Assembly: GCA_934591815.1 (NCBI GenBank)
Contig: CAKTPV010000002.1
Span: forward strand, 62,001 to 126,000
DNA from: an uncultured Oscillospiraceae bacterium
GTDB taxonomy: Bacteria > Bacillota > Clostridia > Oscillospirales > Oscillospiraceae
Direction: 5' to 3'
DNA: 64,000 nucleotides
Numbering within the stretch: the first letter of the stretch is position 1; every line of letters starts with the position of its first letter. The notes beneath the pieces were generated by a model that was not told the origin of the DNA, did not search any database, and worked only from the letters and a program-made list of their open reading frames with translations. Positions 46,459 to 53,319 of this stretch are shown one piece after another. A program made the translations under genes and the position numbers.

Positions 46459-46487
46459 AGTCTATGAACGGCCTGTCCGGCGTATGC
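46459..46487 (-). promoter_or_regulatory. Sigma-E-like promoter of spoIID
   Basis: Leftward GCATACG (46487-46481), 14-nt spacer, CATAGACT (46466-46459). Compared with the B. subtilis sigma-E consensus KMATATT / CATACAMT this is 5 of 7 and 7 of 8. Confidence 0.55.
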
Positions 46488-46524
46488 AAAAACGCGGCTG
46501 GGTGCCGTCTCACCCTGCCGCGTT
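46488..46524 (-). terminator. Terminator of tadA
   Basis: Minus strand AACGCGGC(A)GGGTG, loop, CACC(CA)GCCGCGTTTTT, just upstream of the spoIID promoter. Confidence 0.75.
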
Positions 46525-46537
46525 CCGGTATCGTATC

Positions 46538-46987
46538 CTATTTTTCCCGCATCCTCGCAAAGAACGATGACAGCAGGGCGCGGCTCTCCTCCGCGCAGAT
46601 GCCGCCCACCAGCTGGGGATGGTGGGGGAAATTCTCCATGAACAGGTTCAGCACGCCGCCGCAGGCGCCCATGGCCGCGTCCCGCGCCCCGTAGAACACC
46701 CGGGCTATCCGGGCGTTGAGGATCGCCCCCGCGCACATGGGACACGGCTCCAGCGTCACATAGAGGTCGCAGTCCTCCAGCCGCCACGAGCCAAGGGCTT
46801 CGTTGGCCTCCGCCATGGCCTCCATCTCCGCGTGGGAGTACACGGCCTGCTTCTCCTCCCGCCGGTTCCGGCCCCGTCCGATGATCTGTCCCCGATGCAC
46901 GATGACGCAGCCCACCGGCACCTCGCCGTGCGCCGCCGCCTCCCGCGCCAGCGCCAGTGCCTGCTCCATATAGTCCTGATGCTCCAT
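46538..46987 (-). CDS. tadA: tRNA-specific adenosine deaminase
   Basis: Converts A34 to inosine in tRNA-Arg(ACG). The zinc-binding deaminase motif is HAE (His52, Glu54) with PCPMC (Cys82, Cys85). The flanking pattern EVPVGCVIV and AMGACGGVLNLF is typical of TadA rather than a free-base cytosine deaminase. 149 aa. GAAAGGACAGAG precedes ATG 46987. Single gene, divergent from DUF2508-bofA. Confidence 0.95.
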   Translation of the reverse strand: MEHQDYMEQALALAREAAAHGEVPVGCVIVHRGQIIGRGRNRREEKQAVYSHAEMEAMAEANEALGSWRLEDCDLYVTLEPCPMCAGAILNARIARVFYGARDAAMGACGGVLNLFMENFPHHPQLVGGICAEESRALLSSFFARMREK

Positions 46988-47032
46988 CTCTGTCCTTTCC
47001 GGGGGAACGGTGTCGCCCCTGACTAACGCCGG

Positions 47033-47060
47033 TCATATTTGTCCAAACTATCCGTACACT
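47033..47060 (+). promoter_or_regulatory. Sigma-E-like promoter of DUF2508-bofA
   Basis: TCATATT (47033-47039), 13-nt spacer, CGTACACT (47053-47060): 7 of 7 at -35 and 7 of 8 at -10 against the sigma-E consensus. Confidence 0.65.
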
Positions 47061-47082
47061 GTACATGACGGGAGGAATCACC

Positions 47083-47415
47083 ATGGCCAAACGACCCACC
47101 ATTGACCCCGCGCTCCAGGAATTGAAGCAGGAGCTTCTCCGCACCAACGATGCCCTGAAGGACGCCTACACCCGCTTCAACTGCGTCTGCGACTCCGAAT
47201 TGATCGAAGCCAGCATCTATGAGATCAGCGCCCTGAAGTCCCGCTGCAACTACCTGCTGCGGCGGATCAAGGAGCTCAGCGGCGAGGCAGTCCCCTCCGC
47301 CGTACCCCGCGCCCAGCCGGTGCAGGCCGCCGCTGCCGCCGCCGTATCGGAGGAGCCGGACGCACCCTGCGTCGCCGCCGATGCCATGAAGGGAGGACCT
47401 GTATGTCGCTCGTAG
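47083..47415 (+). CDS. DUF2508 (YaaL-like) protein
   Basis: 110-aa protein. Residues 1-66 match the YaaL/DUF2508 pattern: ELKQELLRTNDALKDAYTRF, DSELIEASIYEISALKSRC and NYLLRRIKEL. An Ala/Pro-rich tail of about 45 residues follows. ATG 47083 has GGGAGG upstream. yaaL sits next to bofA in B. subtilis as well (recR-yaaL-bofA), so the pairing is conserved even though recR is missing here. Overlaps bofA by 13 bp. Function unknown, probably sporulation linked. Confidence 0.85.
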   Translation: MAKRPTIDPALQELKQELLRTNDALKDAYTRFNCVCDSELIEASIYEISALKSRCNYLLRRIKELSGEAVPSAVPRAQPVQAAAAAAVSEEPDAPCVAADAMKGGPVCRS

Positions 47416-47669
47416 AAAAATGTGCGCTGGGTCTTGTGCTGCTGTTTCTGCTGGCAGCCTGCCTGCGTCTGCTGCGCCAGCCGTTGAAGCTGGCGCTGCG
47501 GGTACTTATCAACAGTGCGCTGGGCTTCTGCGCCCTGTGGCTGCTGAACATGACCACCGGCCTCACCGGTCTGTCGCTGGGTCTGAATCTGTTCAACGCC
47601 CTGACCATCGGCGTGCTGGGCGTGCCGGGTCTGGGCCTGCTGCTCTTATTGAAATGGGTGCTGGTGTAG
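47403..47669 (+). CDS. bofA: BofA-like inhibitor of pro-sigma-K processing
   Basis: Small integral membrane protein of 88 aa with two to three hydrophobic helices and the family signature FNALTIGVLGVPGLGLLLLL near the C-terminus. BofA holds the SpoIVFB protease inactive in the mother-cell membrane until engulfment is complete (established for B. subtilis). GGGAGG precedes ATG 47403. Co-transcribed with DUF2508 behind a sigma-E-like promoter. Confidence 0.88.
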   Translation: MSLVEKCALGLVLLFLLAACLRLLRQPLKLALRVLINSALGFCALWLLNMTTGLTGLSLGLNLFNALTIGVLGVPGLGLLLLLKWVLV

Positions 47670-47765
47670 CCCCGCCGGTCGCCCGCCCACTGCATCCTCC
47701 GCATCGCCGTCCTCGGGTACAGAAGGCGTGGTGCGGGGGGTGCTTTTGTCTCGGCGGGTGCGCCG

Positions 47766-48491
47766 TCAACGCTCCTCCCTTGTCAGATCCCAGCCGTACA
47801 GCGGGTAACGCTGCACCGCGCCGAAGATCTTCTTTTTCAGGTCGGGATACCGCTGCTCCAGCTCCACAAGCAGCTCCTTCACCTCCTGCCGGCGGCTGTG
47901 TCCGTCCATGGGACAGGTGTTCTGTACCACCGGCAGCCGGAGCCTCGCCGCCACCCGCCGGATGTCCTCCTCCTGACAGTACAGCAGCGGGCGGATCTGG
48001 GTGATGTCCGTCCGGTCCAGATACGTCACCGGCTGGAAGCAGCCGATGCGTCCCTCAAACAGCAGGTTCATCAAAAGCGTCTCCACCGCGTCGTCGTAGT
48101 GGTGACCCAGTGCGATCTTGCGGATGCCCCGCTCCGTCAGCGCCGTGTGCAGGCTGCCCCGCCGCAGCTTGGCGCACAGGGAGCAGGGGTTTTTCTCCTG
48201 CCGCTCCTGAAACACGATGTCGTACACCGGTACGGCAATGCGGATATACGGCACGTCCAGCGCCGCGCAGTAGTCTGCGATGGGCGCAAAATCCATGCCC
48301 GGCATCCCCGTCTCCAGCGTGATGGCCTGCACCTGAAAGGGCTTGGGGTAAAACGCCCGCAGACGCGCCAGCGCCGTCAGCGTCAGCAGGCTGTCCTTGC
48401 CGCCGGACACGCCTACCGCCACCGTCTCCCCTGCCTCGATCATGTTGTAGTCCTCCACGCAGCGGCGGACAAGCCCCAATATATGCTGCAT
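47766..48491 (-). CDS. TtcA/TilS-type PP-loop ATPase (tRNA thiolation-like)
   Basis: PP-loop motif SGGKDS (29-34) identifies a tRNA-modifying N-type ATP pyrophosphatase. The CxxC pair Cys103/Cys106 (NPCSLCAKLRRG) and a later cysteine in QNTCPMDGHSRR match the [4Fe-4S] ligands of TtcA-type thiolases, and GHHYDDAVETLLMNL is the family signature. It probably inserts sulfur into tRNA (s2C32 or a related base), though clostridial members are not well characterised. 241 aa. Convergent with bofA across 96 bp with no clear terminator. Confidence 0.87.
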   Translation of the reverse strand: MQHILGLVRRCVEDYNMIEAGETVAVGVSGGKDSLLTLTALARLRAFYPKPFQVQAITLETGMPGMDFAPIADYCAALDVPYIRIAVPVYDIVFQERQEKNPCSLCAKLRRGSLHTALTERGIRKIALGHHYDDAVETLLMNLLFEGRIGCFQPVTYLDRTDITQIRPLLYCQEEDIRRVAARLRLPVVQNTCPMDGHSRRQEVKELLVELEQRYPDLKKKIFGAVQRYPLYGWDLTREER

Positions 48492-48597
48492 ACGGTGTTC
48501 CTCCCCGTAAAAATAAATTTGCGTTTTGAGAAAACGAGAGATAACGAGAGATAATCAAAGAAAATGCCAGATGTTATTGCCGTAAACGAAATTGATG

Positions 48598-48626
48598 TTG
48601 ACAATCCCGCCGCGCTATGCTATAAA
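48598..48626 (+). promoter_or_regulatory. Sigma-A promoter of rplM-rpsI
   Basis: TTGACA, 17-nt spacer, TATAAA. It gives a leader of about 90 nt before rplM, where L13 autoregulatory leaders are known in Firmicutes. No specific fold was confirmed. Confidence 0.8.
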
Positions 48627-48723
48627 TATGCTTGCGCGTTCAGTGCGCTTTCTCTGTCCCGATTTTAGCAAGGGCACACGGAAATGTAAAGCATACATTA
48701 TTATAAATTGGAGGAAGAAAACC

Positions 48724-49149
48724 ATGTCCACTTTCATGGCAAACAAGGCCAACATCGAGCGCAAGTGGTACGTCGTTGACGCCGCCGGCAAGCCCCTGGG
48801 CAAGACCGCCGTCATCGTGGCCGACCTGCTGCGCGGTAAGGGCAAAGTCACCTATACCCCCCATGCCGACTGCGGCGACAACGTCATCGTCATCAACGCT
48901 GGCAAGGCCGTCCTGACCGGCAACAAGATGGAGCAGAAGTACTATCGCACCCACTCCGGCTGGGTGGGCGGTCTGAAGGAGACCAAGTACCGCATCCTGA
49001 TGCAGGACAAGCCCGAGCTGGCCATGCGCGTGGCCGTCCGCGGCATGATGCCCCGCAACATCGTCACCAAGGACTCTCTGAAGCGTCTGCACATCTATGC
49101 CGGCGAGCAGCATGATCATGCCGCTCAGAAGCCCGAGCTGGTCAAGTAA
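48724..49149 (+). CDS. rplM: 50S ribosomal protein L13
   Basis: Large-subunit protein that binds 23S rRNA early in assembly. 141 aa with the L13 pattern: [45 protein letters not shown] and [11 protein letters not shown] 48724 follows GGAGG 48711-48715, and the upstream frame to 48592 is in the leader. Paired with rpsI 14 bp downstream, the universal bacterial order. Confidence 0.98.
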   Translation: MSTFMANKANIERKWYVVDAAGKPLGKTAVIVADLLRGKGKVTYTPHADCGDNVIVINAGKAVLTGNKMEQKYYRTHSGWVGGLKETKYRILMQDKPELAMRVAVRGMMPRNIVTKDSLKRLHIYAGEQHDHAAQKPELVK

Positions 49150-49163
49150 GGAGGAAAAAGAGA

Positions 49164-49568
49164 ATGTATCAGTCCAAGAACCCCTACAAGTACGGCACTG
49201 GCCGCCGCAAGTCCTCCGTGGCCCGCGTGCATCTGTTTGAGAACGGCACCGGCTCCATCACCATCAACGGCCGCGACATCGACGAGTACTTCGGTCTGGA
49301 GACTCTGAAGATGGTAGTCCGTCAGCCCCTGAACGCCACCAACACCCTGGGCAAGGTGGACATCGTTGCCACCGTCGAGGGCGGCGGTGTGTCCGGTCAG
49401 GCCGGCGCTCTGCGCCACGGCATCAGCCGCGCCCTGCTGCTGGTGAACCCCGAGTACCGCGCCATCCTGAAGAAGGCTGGCTTCCTGACCCGCGATCCTC
49501 GTATGAAGGAGCGCAAGAAGTACGGTCTGAAGGCAGCCCGCCGCGCACCTCAGTTCTCCAAGCGCTGA
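49164..49568 (+). CDS. rpsI: 30S ribosomal protein S9
   Basis: Small-subunit protein whose C-terminal tail (APQFSKR) reaches the P-site tRNA. 134 aa with [18 protein letters not shown] at the N-terminus, [20 protein letters not shown] in the middle and [16 protein letters not shown] near the end. GGAGG precedes ATG 49164. Ends at a strong terminator. Confidence 0.98.
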   Translation: MYQSKNPYKYGTGRRKSSVARVHLFENGTGSITINGRDIDEYFGLETLKMVVRQPLNATNTLGKVDIVATVEGGGVSGQAGALRHGISRALLLVNPEYRAILKKAGFLTRDPRMKERKKYGLKAARRAPQFSKR

Positions 49569-49587
49569 GTTTATACCGTTTACCTGC

Positions 49588-49627
49588 AAAATGCCGGAAA
49601 CCGCCATGGTTTCCGGCATTTTTTCTT
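49588..49627 (+). terminator. Terminator of rplM-rpsI
   Basis: AAAATGCCGGAAACC, 5-nt loop, GGTTTCCGGCATTTTTTC. Confidence 0.92.
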
Positions 49628-49651
49628 TCTTAATGCCCAAAGAAGGTCACA

Positions 49652-49679
49652 TTGACAATTCGACAAAGTGTGATATAAT
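49652..49679 (+). promoter_or_regulatory. Sigma-A promoter of the cobalamin operon
   Basis: TTGACA, 16-nt spacer, TATAAT: both hexamers perfect, so expression is high when the riboswitch allows it. Confidence 0.88.
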
Positions 49680-49708
49680 CAGTCCGTCTGAAAAAATATA
49701 AAGTTGTA

Positions 49709-49865
49709 GCACAGAGGTGTCTGCTCAAAAGCAGATGAAAAGGGAATCCGGTGCGAATCCGGAACGATGCAGTCACTGTGTACGGGAGCGGTCTTGCGAA
49801 CCACTGGGAAACCGGGAAGGGCAACGCCGCGATGAACGAAGTCAGGAGACCTGCCTCTGTGTGGA
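49709..49865 (+). promoter_or_regulatory. Cobalamin (B12) riboswitch
   Basis: Closing stem ACAGAGG (49711-49717) with CCTCTGT (49854-49860). Inside are the conserved elements AGGGAATCCGGTGCGAATCC, CAGTCACTGT, ACTGGGAAACCGGGAAGG and the B12 box AAGTCAGGAGACCTGCC. It is followed after about 90 nt by an intrinsic terminator, so adenosyl- or aqua-cobalamin should switch the operon off. Confidence 0.95.
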
Positions 49866-49957
49866 ATCTCAAACCTGCTGCCAACGGGTTGGTTTTCCTA
49901 CGAACTTATGATCCGCCGCGGGTCACCGCGCGGATGTATATGTGGTAAGAAGCACCG

Positions 49958-49993
49958 AGGGCGGCTGTGTGAGACACAGCCGCTTTTATATTT
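49958..49993 (+). terminator. Expression-platform terminator of the cobalamin riboswitch
   Basis: GCGGCTGTGT-GAG-ACACAGCCGC followed by TTTTATATTT, 38 nt before the cbiK start. Confidence 0.88.
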
Positions 49994-50031
49994 CTTTCAG
50001 AACAAATATTTGGAAAGAGGTAGATCACCCC

Positions 50032-51225
50032 ATGAAGAAAACACTTGCTTTTCTGATGGCGGCTGTGATGCTGATGAGCATGCTGACCGCCTGCGGCAAC
50101 AAGGACAACGCTGCCGACAACAATGACAACAACGACGTAAACACCGAGGAGACCGACAAGGCCGCCGCCGACAAGGTCGCCGCCCTGATCGACGCCATCT
50201 ACGTACAGGAGCGCACCGAGGAGACCGACGCCCAGTGCGAGGCTGCCAAGGCCGCTTGGGACGCCCTGACCGACGCCCAGAAGGCGCTGGTGGAGGGCGA
50301 GGAGGCCAGCCCCGATTACTTTGGTCTGGACACCGGCGACGCCTCCAAGGACGATCCCCGCAACCAGGACGAGATCGGTGAGAAGGAGCTGCTGGTGGTG
50401 TCCTTCGGCACTTCCTTCAACGACAGCCGCGTAGCCGACATCAAGAGCATCGAGGATGCCCTGCAGGAGGCCAACCCCGATTGGTCCGTGCGCCGCGCCT
50501 TCACCGCTCAGATCATCATCAACCACATCCAGGCCCGTGACGGCGAGAAGATCGACAACATGGAGCAGGCTCTGGAGCGCGCTATCGCCAACGGTGTGAA
50601 GCAGCTGGTCGTCCAGCCCACCCACCTGATGCACGGTGCTGAGTACGACGAGATGTGCGCCGCCATCGACAAGGTTCGCGACCAGTTTGACTCCGTTGAG
50701 ATCGCCGAGCCCATGCTGGGCGAGGTGGGCAACGATGCCACCGTCATCAACGCCGACAAGGAGGCCGTCGCCAAGGCCGTTGTGGCCGCTGCTCTCGAGG
50801 AGAGCGGCTATGAGACCACCGCTGCCGCCAAGGAGGCCGGTGTCGCCTATGTGCTGATGGGCCACGGTACGGCTCATGTGGCCAAGGTCACCTACAGCCA
50901 GATGGCTACCCAGATGGAAAAGCTGGGCTATGAGAACGTGTTCATCGGCACCGTGGAGGGCGAGCCCGAGGAGACCTCCTGCGAGGCCGTGATCGAGGCC
51001 GTCAAGAACGCCGGCTACACCACCGTGGTGCTGCGTCCCCTGATGGTCGTGGCTGGCGACCACGCCAACAACGACATGGCCGGTGCAGACGACGATTCCT
51101 GGAAGACCATGTTTGAGGCCGCCGGCTTCACCGTGAACTGCCAGATCTCCGGTCTGGGCCGTATCGCGGACGTGCAGGCCCTCTATGTGGCCCACACCAA
51201 GGCTGCTATCGACGCCATCGCGTAA
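50032..51225 (+). CDS. cbiK: Exported lipoprotein-anchored sirohydrochlorin cobaltochelatase CbiK
   Basis: CbiK-type class II chelatase that inserts Co2+ into (siro)hydrochlorin. Residues 1-21 are a lipoprotein signal (LMSMLTAC, lipid Cys21), so the enzyme is outside the membrane. Residues about 45-90 form an extra helical segment ending in WDALTDAQKALV, a motif common in Firmicutes surface proteins. The chelatase core is 118-397 with LLVVSFGTSFNDSR, QPTHLMHGAEYD and MGHGTAH. His278, Glu309 (VEGEP) and His344 are the likely metal ligands. Desulfovibrio has a periplasmic CbiK, but a lipoprotein form at the head of a B12 uptake/synthesis operon is unusual. First gene after the riboswitch. Confidence 0.92.
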   Translation: MKKTLAFLMAAVMLMSMLTACGNKDNAADNNDNNDVNTEETDKAAADKVAALIDAIYVQERTEETDAQCEAAKAAWDALTDAQKALVEGEEASPDYFGLDTGDASKDDPRNQDEIGEKELLVVSFGTSFNDSRVADIKSIEDALQEANPDWSVRRAFTAQIIINHIQARDGEKIDNMEQALERAIANGVKQLVVQPTHLMHGAEYDEMCAAIDKVRDQFDSVEIAEPMLGEVGNDATVINADKEAVAKAVVAAALEESGYETTAAAKEAGVAYVLMGHGTAHVAKVTYSQMATQMEKLGYENVFIGTVEGEPEETSCEAVIEAVKNAGYTTVVLRPLMVVAGDHANNDMAGADDDSWKTMFEAAGFTVNCQISGLGRIADVQALYVAHTKAAIDAIA

Positions 51226-51238
51226 CAAGGACTGAACG

Positions 51239-51277
51239 GGCTCCGGGGCGGTACACCATCGCCTCGGAGCCTTTTTC
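51239..51277 (+). terminator. Hairpin terminator between cbiK and the repeat lipoprotein
   Basis: GGCTCCGGGGCG, 9-nt loop, CGCCTCGGAGCC, TTTTT. Lying inside the operon, it should cut transcription after cbiK part of the time and give excess CbiK. Confidence 0.75.
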
Positions 51278-51297
51278 AGAGCAAGGAGGACTTTACC

Positions 51298-52134
51298 ATG
51301 AAAAAAATTCTTTCGTTTCTGCTGGCCGCTCTGATGATGACGGCGCTGCTGGTTGGCTGCGGGCAGCAGCAGACCGACGCCCCCGGCAATGATGAGCCCG
51401 ACCAGCCCGCACTGGCGGACGGCGTGTACACCGCCGACTTCAACACCGACAGCAGTATGTTCCACGCCAATGAGACCTGCGACGGCAAGGGTGTGCTGAC
51501 CGTGAAGGACGGCCAGATGACCATCCACGTCAGCCTCGCCTCCACCAGCATCGTCAACCTGTTCCCCGGTCTGAAGGAGGACGCCCAGAAGGACGGCGCC
51601 GTGCTGCTGCAGCCCACCAAGGACACTGTCACCTATCCCGACGGTCTGGCCGAGACGGTCAACGGCTTTGATATCCCCGTGCCCGCGCTGGACGAGGAGT
51701 TCGACGTGGCCCTCATCGGCAAGAAGGGCGTGTGGTATGACCACAAGGTCTCCGTCTCCAACCCCGTGCTGAAGGAGGAGAGCGGCGACGACGCTGCCGC
51801 CATCGCGCTGGCGGACGGCACCTACACCATCGAGGTAGGCTTCGAGGGCGGCTCCGGCAAGTCCCATGTGCTGACCCCCTGCACCCTGAAGGTAGAGAAC
51901 GGCGCTGCCACCGCCACCATCGTGTGGAGCAGCCAGAAGTACGACTATATGCTGGTGGACGGCCAGCGCTATGACGTCCTCACCACCGAGGGCGGCTCCA
52001 CCTTCGAGATCCCCGTCCGGGCGCTGGATACCCCGCTGACGGTGATCGGCGACACCACCGCCATGAGCACTCCCCACGAGATCGAGTACACCCTGACCTT
52101 TGATTCCTCCACCGCCGTGGAGGCCGCCCAGTGA
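51298..52134 (+). CDS. Lipoprotein with two related beta-rich repeats, function unknown
   Basis: 278 aa. Lipoprotein signal LLVGC with Cys21, then an acidic linker, then two copies of a domain of about 105-120 residues (39-157 and 170-270). Each opens with ALADGxYT, has a K-V-x-(N/D)-G strand turn in the middle, an (F)xIPVxALD motif and a closing beta strand. The order resembles NEAT-like haem-binding beta sandwiches found with Firmicutes haem or iron importers, but the usual NEAT Tyr motif is not clear. It lies between exported CbiK and a BtuF-like receptor under a B12 riboswitch, so surface binding of a corrinoid, tetrapyrrole or cobalt is a reasonable guess only. AAGGAGGA precedes ATG 51298. 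Confidence 0.85.
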   Translation: MKKILSFLLAALMMTALLVGCGQQQTDAPGNDEPDQPALADGVYTADFNTDSSMFHANETCDGKGVLTVKDGQMTIHVSLASTSIVNLFPGLKEDAQKDGAVLLQPTKDTVTYPDGLAETVNGFDIPVPALDEEFDVALIGKKGVWYDHKVSVSNPVLKEESGDDAAAIALADGTYTIEVGFEGGSGKSHVLTPCTLKVENGAATATIVWSSQKYDYMLVDGQRYDVLTTEGGSTFEIPVRALDTPLTVIGDTTAMSTPHEIEYTLTFDSSTAVEAAQ

Positions 52135-53282
52135 GGCGTTTTCTCGCCGGGCTGCTGGCGGCACTGATGGTCTTGTCCCTCTGCGCCTGCGGCGCGGCTG
52201 ACGCCCCCGCCAAGGCAGACGGACAAACCGCCGCCGTGTCGTGGAACGAGCTGGTCTTTGACCGCACCATGCCCCTGCGTTACGCCCAGCAGTTCACCGT
52301 GGAGTACGCCGGTGACAGCTACAAGCGTATCACCATCCACGACGACCGGGTATACCTGCTGGTGGCGGAGGGCGCGGCGGTACCGGAGGGCGTACCCGCC
52401 GGCGTCACCGTTTTGCAGCAGCCGCTGGATCAGCTCTATTTGGTGGCGGCCGCCGCCATGGACTACTTCGACAAGCTGGACGCCGTCGGGTGCATCACCC
52501 TCAGCGGTAAAAAGCAGGCGGACTGGTACATCCAGAGCGCCAAGGACGCCATGGACAGCGGGGCAATGACCTACGCCGGCAAGTATTCCGAGCCGGACTA
52601 TGAGCTGATCCTGTCCCAGGGCTGCGATCTGGCGGTGGAAAACACCATGATCTACCACTCCCCGGCAGTGCTGGAGCAGCTGGAGCGGCTGGGTATCCCC
52701 GTGTTGGTGGAGACCTCCAGCTACGAGACCCTGCCCATGGGCCGGATGGAGTGGATCAAGCTGTACGCGGCGCTGCTGGACAAGGAGGACGAGGCCGAGG
52801 CGCTGTTCAACGCAAAGATGGACAGCATGGCGGCTGTGCTGGAGCAGCAGCCCACAGACAAGACCGTGGCGTTCTTCTACATCACCAGCAGCGGCGCGGT
52901 GAATGTCCGCAAGTCCACGGACTATGTGGCGAAGTGCGTCGCCATCGCCGGCGGCGACTATGTCTCCTTCGACGAGTCGGCGGAGGACAACGCCCAGTCC
53001 ACCATCAATATTCAGATGGAATCCTTTTACCACGGTGCGGTGGACGCCGACGTGCTGATCTACAACAGCATCATCGACGGCGAGCTGCACTCGCTGGACG
53101 AATTGGTGGCGCTGGACCCGCTGCTGGCCGACTTCAAGGCGGTCAAGAGCGGCGACGTTTGGTGCCTGACCAAAAACTTCTATCAGGAGTCGCTGGAGCT
53201 GAGCGACCTCATTCTGGACGTCAACCACGCGTTGAACGACGCGCCGGACACGGCGTTTCACTTCCTGACACGGATGAAGTGA
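52131..53282 (+). CDS. BtuF/FecB-like ABC substrate-binding lipoprotein
   Basis: Extracytoplasmic receptor of the class III (helical-backbone) type, 383 aa from GTG 52131, which overlaps the previous stop as GTGA and has GGAGG upstream. Lipoprotein signal LSLCAC with Cys20. The family pattern is seen in YHSPAVLEQLERLGIPVLVE, SSYETLPMGRMEWIKLYAAL and DVWCLTKNFYQESLELSDLI. With the permease and ATPase that follow and the B12 riboswitch above, the ligand is probably cobalamin or a precursor such as cobinamide. Related proteins carry haem or siderophores, so this is an inference. Confidence 0.88.
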   Translation: MRRFLAGLLAALMVLSLCACGAADAPAKADGQTAAVSWNELVFDRTMPLRYAQQFTVEYAGDSYKRITIHDDRVYLLVAEGAAVPEGVPAGVTVLQQPLDQLYLVAAAAMDYFDKLDAVGCITLSGKKQADWYIQSAKDAMDSGAMTYAGKYSEPDYELILSQGCDLAVENTMIYHSPAVLEQLERLGIPVLVETSSYETLPMGRMEWIKLYAALLDKEDEAEALFNAKMDSMAAVLEQQPTDKTVAFFYITSSGAVNVRKSTDYVAKCVAIAGGDYVSFDESAEDNAQSTINIQMESFYHGAVDADVLIYNSIIDGELHSLDELVALDPLLADFKAVKSGDVWCLTKNFYQESLELSDLILDVNHALNDAPDTAFHFLTRMK

Positions 53283-53319
53283 GCATTTTTTACATCATTA
53301 CACTATAAGGAGGAGCGGC

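Noticed and set aside
47670..47765. Small gene or terminator between bofA and the TtcA-like gene
   Set aside because: GC-rich 96 bp with no good ORF and only imperfect hairpins; nothing supportable.
48534..48556. Tandem repeat GAGAGATAAC / GAGAGATAAT considered as an operator or repeat element
   Set aside because: Only two short copies near a divergent start; no symmetry or known site.
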